Shown: piece by piece, positions 37,873-42,254 of the stretch | Layout: each line of letters begins with the position of its first letter | Numbering within the stretch: the first letter of the stretch is position 1 | From: Alteromonadaceae bacterium | GTDB lineage: Bacteria > Pseudomonadota > Gammaproteobacteria > Pseudomonadales > Oleiphilaceae | NCBI GenBank assembly: GCA_013393545.1 | Contig: JABXHG010000181.1 | Coordinates: 1 to 42,254 of the forward strand | Reading direction: 5' to 3' | DNA length: 42,254 bases | Notes under the pieces: model-generated | What the model was told of the DNA's origin: nothing | What the model saw: only the letters and a program-made list of their open reading frames with translations | The model's database searches: none | Program-made: the position numbers and the translations under genes

Positions 37873-40800
37873 ATGCCCGGCCCGGAATTTACTGAAGTCG
37901 AGCTCCCTTTCATTCGGCAATTGGAACAGGAAGGCTGGGATTACATTGAGGGCTCACTGGAGGAGCCCGCTGTTACCCATCGTGAAACCTTTGCCCAGGT
38001 CGTCATGGAGTCGTTGCTTCGGGAACGACTTGTGGCCATCAATACACGGAACGGCTCGCCGTGGCTGGATGAGCGGCGGGTTGATCAGGCGGTTTCAGCC
38101 ATCACCCGCCTTCCCGCCAATAAAGTGATGGAAGCCAATCAACTGGCTACGGAGCTACTTCACGGCGGAATCACCGTAGAGGGCCTGCCAGACTGGGACA
38201 GCGGCAGGGGGCAAACCATCCAGTTAATTGACTGGGTAAACCCTGAGAACAACACCTTCACCGTAGTGAATCAGTTCAAGGTCAAATGCCCACCCGGGCA
38301 CGATGGCTGGAAGGGCCACGTGATCCCGGACCTGGTGCTTTTTGTTAACGGCATCCCCCTCGTCGTCATCGAATGCAAAGGCCGCACGGTACCCGAGGGC
38401 CTGACCGACGCTGTAGACCAGTTGCGCCGTTATCATGATCAGCGCTACCACGATCTCGGAGTGGAAGAACACGAGGGCGCCCCTGCCCTGTTCTCTACCA
38501 ATCAGTTTCTGGTGGTTTCGAATTTTGACGATGCGCGAGTGGGAACGATCGGTGCCGGATTCGGCCATTACCTGAATTGGAAAACCGTGGTGCCTCGGTC
38601 AGAAGCCGAAACAGCAGAAAAGCTCGGTGTTAGTTCACTGTCCTCTCAACAACGGTTGATCGCTGGCATGCTGCCACCGGCCAATCTGCTCGATATCGTC
38701 CGCCACTTTATGCTGTTCATGAGCACGGGTGGCCAAACCATCAAGCTCGTATGCCGGTACCAGCAGTACCGAGCAGTGACACTCGCCGTCCAGCGCCTGA
38801 AAACCGGCAAAACCCGGATTGAGGATGGCGAGCATGACCGCCGGGGCGGCATCATCTGGCACACCCAGGGCAGCGGCAAAAGCCTCACGATGGTATTCCT
38901 GGTTCTCAAGATGAGAACCGACCCGGATCTTCGTCGGTTCAAAGTCGTCGTGATCACGGATCGAAAGGATCTCCAGGATCAGCTGTCTGGCACTGCCACT
39001 CTGACCGGTGAAACCGTCAAGATCGCCAACAACACTGGCAAACTGAAATCACTTCTGGGGCAGCCCGGCCCGGGACTCGTTTTCGCAACCATTCAGAAAT
39101 ACCGTGAGCATGAGAGCGTTTCTGCCGCATACCCACCTCCAAAAGAGGAACGTGGGCTTGAGCTCAACCGCCGAGATGCAGCGGAAGAAAGTGACAGCCA
39201 ACCGGTAAAGCCCATTCCCGCAAAACCACTGGGGCTGATCAACGACAGCCCCGATATTCTGGTGATGATCGATGAGGCTCATCGGACGCAGGCGGGCGAC
39301 CTGCATGCCAACCTACTGCAGGCTGTACCCAATGCTGCCCGAATCGGGTTTACGGGTACGCCCATCATCATGGGCAAGAAGAAACAAACCAGCGACATCT
39401 TTGGCGAGTACATTGACCGCTACACCATCAAGGAAGCGGAGGAAGATGGCGCCACGGTACCCATCCTCTATGAAGGCCGAACGGCGGAAGGTGCCGTCAA
39501 GGAAGGCGCCAATCTCGACGATCTGTTCGAAGATCTGTTCAAGGAACGAACCAAAGATGAATTGGAGCTGATCAAAAAGAAATACGCGACCAAGGGCCAG
39601 ATCTTTGAAGCCCCCCTACTCATCGAGGAGAAGGCCGCCGACATTCTCCGCCACTATGTGACCAACATTCTTCCGAATGGATTCAAGGCTCAGCTCGTCG
39701 CCTACAGTCGTCGCGCCGCAATCCGGTATTTGGAAGCACTCAAACAGGCCCGGTCGAAACTACTTGAAGAGGCCATGGCGCTGCCGGCTGAGGACAAGAA
39801 CATCGCTGAAACCGACGTAATTACCCGACCACCGCGAGTTCAGGCGGCTATTAAAGCGTGGCAATACCGTGACCTGTTGCAAAAACTGGATTTTGCCGTG
39901 GTATTCAGTAGCAGCAACAACGATGACAGCGGCTGGGTGCAATGGAGTGACAGGGCGGAAATCGAGCACAACATCAGTCGGTTCAAGAAACCGCTGTTTC
40001 ACAAAGATCCTGAAAAGGCGGACCCGCTCAGTTTCCTGATCGTCAAATCCATGCTGCTAACTGGTTTTGACGCCCCCATTGCGGGCGTGATGTATCTGGA
40101 TCGTCCTATCCGTGAAGCGGAATTGCTACAGGCGGTTGCCCGGGTGAACCGCACCGGCTTCGGGAAACGTTGCGGGATTGTGGTGGACTACTATGGCGTC
40201 GCAAATCACCTGAAAGAGGCACTTGCCGCCTACAGTGATGAGGATGTTGAAGGCGCACTGCAAAGCCTGAAAGACGAAATCCCGATGCTACGGGATCGCC
40301 ACCTGCGTGTCGTCGATGTGCTGAGGAAACAGGGCGTTGATAGCCTGGAGGATGCAGAGGAGGCAGTTACCGCCCTGGGTGATGAGAGATTGAGAGCCGA
40401 GTTCATCGTTAAGCTGAAGGAATTCAACCGAACGCTGGATGACGTGTTGCCCCGCCCGGAAGCGCTGGAATTTGTAAACGATGCAAAACAACTGGCCTAC
40501 ATTCACGCCCTGGCGCGAAATCGCTATAAAGATAGCCCGGAACTCGGCAAGGACGTAGGCAACAAAGTCCGCAAGCTGATCGACGACTACATGATCTCTC
40601 TGGGCATCAACCCGAAGATTCCGCCGGTGCAATTAACGGACACCGATTTTGATCAGCACATTAACCGGCAAGTCAGTGATCGGGCCAAGGCATCCGAAAT
40701 GGAGCATGCGGTGCGCTCTCACGTGCGCAAGCATCTTGACGAAGACCCGGTGAAATACACCAAGTTAAGCGAACGCCTGAAGGAGATTCTGGACCAGCTG

Positions 40801-41205
40801 GACGGGCTCTGGCAGGAGCAGGTGGATGCTTTATCGGGTCTGGTCAAGAAATTGAAGGACGACGAAGCAACGGACGATGAACCGACGTCCGCCCTTCCCT
40901 CCAATCACCTACCATTTCTGAGGCTGCTGACCGAAGTGAAATACGGAACCGATGCGGTCCCTACAGCCGATGAGCAGGAGAGCCTGGAGCAAGCCACTGC
41001 ATCAACCGTTCAAATTATCCAGGAAGAACTGCGCATCCCGGATTTCTGGAAACCGGCCCATCTGCCGGACCAGGAGCGTTTGCGGGGCAGGCTGTTCGAA
41101 GAACTGTTCGAATTGGATCTCTTCCCCATGGATAAACTGGATGGGTTACTGGACAAACTGATTGACCTGGCCAAAGCCAATCACAGCAAATTGGTAAACG
41201 AGTGA
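37873..41205 (+). CDS. hsdR: Type I restriction endonuclease subunit HsdR
   Basis: The 1110-residue protein begins with a PD-(D/E)xK nuclease domain (Asp153, Glu167 and Lys169 in VVIECKG). A superfamily 2 translocase follows, with Walker A GSGKS (Lys336), DEAH at 467-470 and TGTP near 495. Motif VI-like AVARVNRTG and a helical C-terminal region complete it. HsdR pulls DNA and cuts at a distance from the unmodified site. I chose the ATG at 37873 with AAGGAG eight bases upstream; the frame is open 14 codons further but lacks such a site. It is separated from hsdMS by two opposite-strand genes and overlaps the next gene by one base. Confidence 0.96.
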   Translation: MPGPEFTEVELPFIRQLEQEGWDYIEGSLEEPAVTHRETFAQVVMESLLRERLVAINTRNGSPWLDERRVDQAVSAITRLPANKVMEANQLATELLHGGITVEGLPDWDSGRGQTIQLIDWVNPENNTFTVVNQFKVKCPPGHDGWKGHVIPDLVLFVNGIPLVVIECKGRTVPEGLTDAVDQLRRYHDQRYHDLGVEEHEGAPALFSTNQFLVVSNFDDARVGTIGAGFGHYLNWKTVVPRSEAETAEKLGVSSLSSQQRLIAGMLPPANLLDIVRHFMLFMSTGGQTIKLVCRYQQYRAVTLAVQRLKTGKTRIEDGEHDRRGGIIWHTQGSGKSLTMVFLVLKMRTDPDLRRFKVVVITDRKDLQDQLSGTATLTGETVKIANNTGKLKSLLGQPGPGLVFATIQKYREHESVSAAYPPPKEERGLELNRRDAAEESDSQPVKPIPAKPLGLINDSPDILVMIDEAHRTQAGDLHANLLQAVPNAARIGFTGTPIIMGKKKQTSDIFGEYIDRYTIKEAEEDGATVPILYEGRTAEGAVKEGANLDDLFEDLFKERTKDELELIKKKYATKGQIFEAPLLIEEKAADILRHYVTNILPNGFKAQLVAYSRRAAIRYLEALKQARSKLLEEAMALPAEDKNIAETDVITRPPRVQAAIKAWQYRDLLQKLDFAVVFSSSNNDDSGWVQWSDRAEIEHNISRFKKPLFHKDPEKADPLSFLIVKSMLLTGFDAPIAGVMYLDRPIREAELLQAVARVNRTGFGKRCGIVVDYYGVANHLKEALAAYSDEDVEGALQSLKDEIPMLRDRHLRVVDVLRKQGVDSLEDAEEAVTALGDERLRAEFIVKLKEFNRTLDDVLPRPEALEFVNDAKQLAYIHALARNRYKDSPELGKDVGNKVRKLIDDYMISLGINPKIPPVQLTDTDFDQHINRQVSDRAKASEMEHAVRSHVRKHLDEDPVKYTKLSERLKEILDQLDGLWQEQVDALSGLVKKLKDDEATDDEPTSALPSNHLPFLRLLTEVKYGTDAVPTADEQESLEQATASTVQIIQEELRIPDFWKPAHLPDQERLRGRLFEELFELDLFPMDKLDGLLDKLIDLAKANHSKLVNE

Positions 41206-41900
41206 TGGAATTGCAGGTAGACGATCTGACTTTCGAGGTGCGCCATAGCAAACGGCGAAAAACCCTGGAAATCATAGTGGATCGCGAGGGCGACCTGGTC
41301 ATTGCCGCTCCCAAAGGGGTCGAAGATGAACTGCTCAAGGACTTCGTTCAAGAGAGAAAATTTTGGATCTACCAGAAGCTGGCGGAAAAAGCCGAGCTGC
41401 AAAAGCCTCAGCCTCGGAAGGAGTATGTGAATGGCGAAGGCTTCCTTTACCTGGGCCGGAGCTATCGTCTGAAACTCGTTGATGACCAGCAAACGCCCCT
41501 CAAGTTGGCGGCAGGTCGATTCTGTCTACGCAGAGACCTGCAACCTGACGCGAAATTGCACTTCATTCACTGGTACAGCACCAAGGCGCAGATTTACTTG
41601 AACGAGAAAGTTCAGACACTCGCCGCACGCATGGGCGTTGAGCCAGCTGGCGTAAAAATCCAGGACTTGGGTTATCGCTGGGGCTCTTGCGGCCGGGGAA
41701 ACCGTCTTTATTTCAACTGGAAGACGATCCTGTTACCGCGCGAGATTGTGGAGTATGTGGTGGTACACGAGCTGACACATCTGCATGAGCCTCATCATAC
41801 GCCGCAGTTCTGGAAGCGAGTGGAGAGGGTTCTGCCGGATTATGAGCGGAGGAAGGGGTGGCTTGCTAAGAATGGGATTCAGGTGGAAGGGGTTGATTAA
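41205..41900 (+). CDS. YgjP-type zinc metallopeptidase (SprT-like / M48-related)
   Basis: The 231-residue protein has an N-terminal beta-rich part (LEIIVDREGDLVIAAPKGVE). The C-terminal peptidase domain has RWGSCGRGNRLYFNWK and the zinc motif HELTH at 188-192 with third ligand His198 (HELTH-LHEPHH). The family is predicted to be a cytoplasmic metalloprotease and is often found beside type I restriction genes; its role is unknown. The start overlaps the hsdR stop by one base (TGATG), implying coupled synthesis. A small hairpin follows about 85 bases after the stop. Confidence 0.92.
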   Translation: MELQVDDLTFEVRHSKRRKTLEIIVDREGDLVIAAPKGVEDELLKDFVQERKFWIYQKLAEKAELQKPQPRKEYVNGEGFLYLGRSYRLKLVDDQQTPLKLAAGRFCLRRDLQPDAKLHFIHWYSTKAQIYLNEKVQTLAARMGVEPAGVKIQDLGYRWGSCGRGNRLYFNWKTILLPREIVEYVVVHELTHLHEPHHTPQFWKRVERVLPDYERRKGWLAKNGIQVEGVD

Positions 41901-41985
41901 ATCTCAGACTTCTACATCTGTTTGAAACACCAATCGGCATTCCGGAACGATTAACCGAACAGAATACCGTCTGTCCTCCTTGAAG

Positions 41986-42006
41986 CATCATCACAAAATG
42001 ATGTTT
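41986..42006 (+). terminator. Possible weak terminator after the metallopeptidase gene
   Basis: CATCAT (41986-41991) pairs with ATGATG (41998-42003) across six bases and is followed by TTT. The stem is short and A/T-rich, so this is a weak candidate. Confidence 0.35.
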
Positions 42007-42014
42007 ACTAATTT

Positions 42015-42254
42015 GCTACTCATTCTTTACATCTGCCCCCACTCCTTACTCTTTGTTCTCTTCACCTACCCTCCCCATCTGTTCTCCCCTTCTTCCTCGT
42101 TTCTCTACTCTCCCTACATCCTTTCTTCCATCCACCCTTTTCCTTTTCTACACTTTCACCCCCTTTTTTACCCACCTCTCTTCCCTTGCTCCCAGCCGTG
42201 CTTCACCCTCTCCCGTCTTCGCTTTTCCTTCCTCCCTTCCCCTCTCTCACCTTT
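42015..42254. other. Polypyrimidine tract at the right edge
   Basis: From about 42015 the plus strand becomes an irregular mix of C and T. By hand count about 27 of the last 214 bases are purines. It has no repeat unit and no coding frame. Either a genuine strand-asymmetric sequence or, more likely at a contig end, an assembly or sequencing artefact. The 41901-42014 part before it is ordinary-looking but also lacks a gene. Confidence 0.6.

Noticed and set aside
32534..42254. Search for a direct repeat of the tRNA 3' end as the right attachment site
   Set aside because: No convincing copy seen in the window; the island end may lie beyond it.
1..42254. CRISPR arrays, insertion sequences, prophage genes, riboswitches
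   Set aside because: No regularly spaced repeats, transposases, integrases, phage structural genes or recognisable riboswitch cores were seen.

Overview
The window looks like one contig from a marine gammaproteobacterium, most likely Marinobacter or a close relative. I infer this from GC-rich codon use, a Pseudomonas-type gene order (mtnA / MTA deaminase / ubiG / mupP / yciK-like, and motY / pyrC / rnt) and a typical gammaproteobacterial rRNA leader. The genus is an inference; no database could be consulted. The left edge stops inside the first bases of a 16S rRNA gene, a usual place for an assembly to break. The right edge fades into an almost purine-free tract that may be an artefact.

Layout. 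Positions 1-534 hold the upstream part of an rRNA operon on the minus strand: three tandem promoters with identical 16-base spacers, a boxB-like hairpin and boxA. Upstream of it, also on the minus strand, run NUDIX CoA pyrophosphatase - gamma carbonic anhydrase - DUF1289 - purT. Next come a zinc-ribbon NUDIX gene, a NIF3-like domain protein, a 423-base gene-free stretch with a DnaA-box pair, purL, mltF, recX, a DUF349 protein, prc and mtnA. Between mtnA and the MTA deaminase gene lies a 31-base-arm inverted repeat that looks like a small dispersed element. Then follow mtaD-ubiG-mupP-yciK-glutaredoxin-like-yaaA-DUF2788-rdgC on the plus strand. A lysine acetyltransferase (Pat type) and a histone-deacetylase-family gene are divergent. 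motY, pyrC (with a codBA-like start region), rnt, a 98-residue unknown and a pitrilysin-type protease complete the housekeeping part.

At 32457 a tRNA-Arg(CCT) with several non-consensus bases marks the start of an accessory region that runs to the right edge: a type I restriction-modification locus. The order is hsdM, hsdS, a macro-domain gene (DarG-like, without the usual DarT toxin), a shared terminator, two genes on the opposite strand (72 and 242 residues), hsdR, and a YgjP-type metallopeptidase whose start overlaps the hsdR stop. hsdM-hsdS-macro are joined by 8- and 4-base overlaps and hsdR-ygjP by 1 base, so the accessory genes appear built into the system. This is the best candidate in the window for an undescribed arrangement: a restriction system carrying a possible DNA de-ADP-ribosylase and a possible protease.

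How the genes work together: purT and purL act in purine synthesis, pyrC in pyrimidine synthesis; mtnA and mtaD recycle methylthioadenosine; prc, mltF and mupP act in envelope turnover; Pat and the deacetylase-family protein may act on the same modification; the restriction island provides defence.
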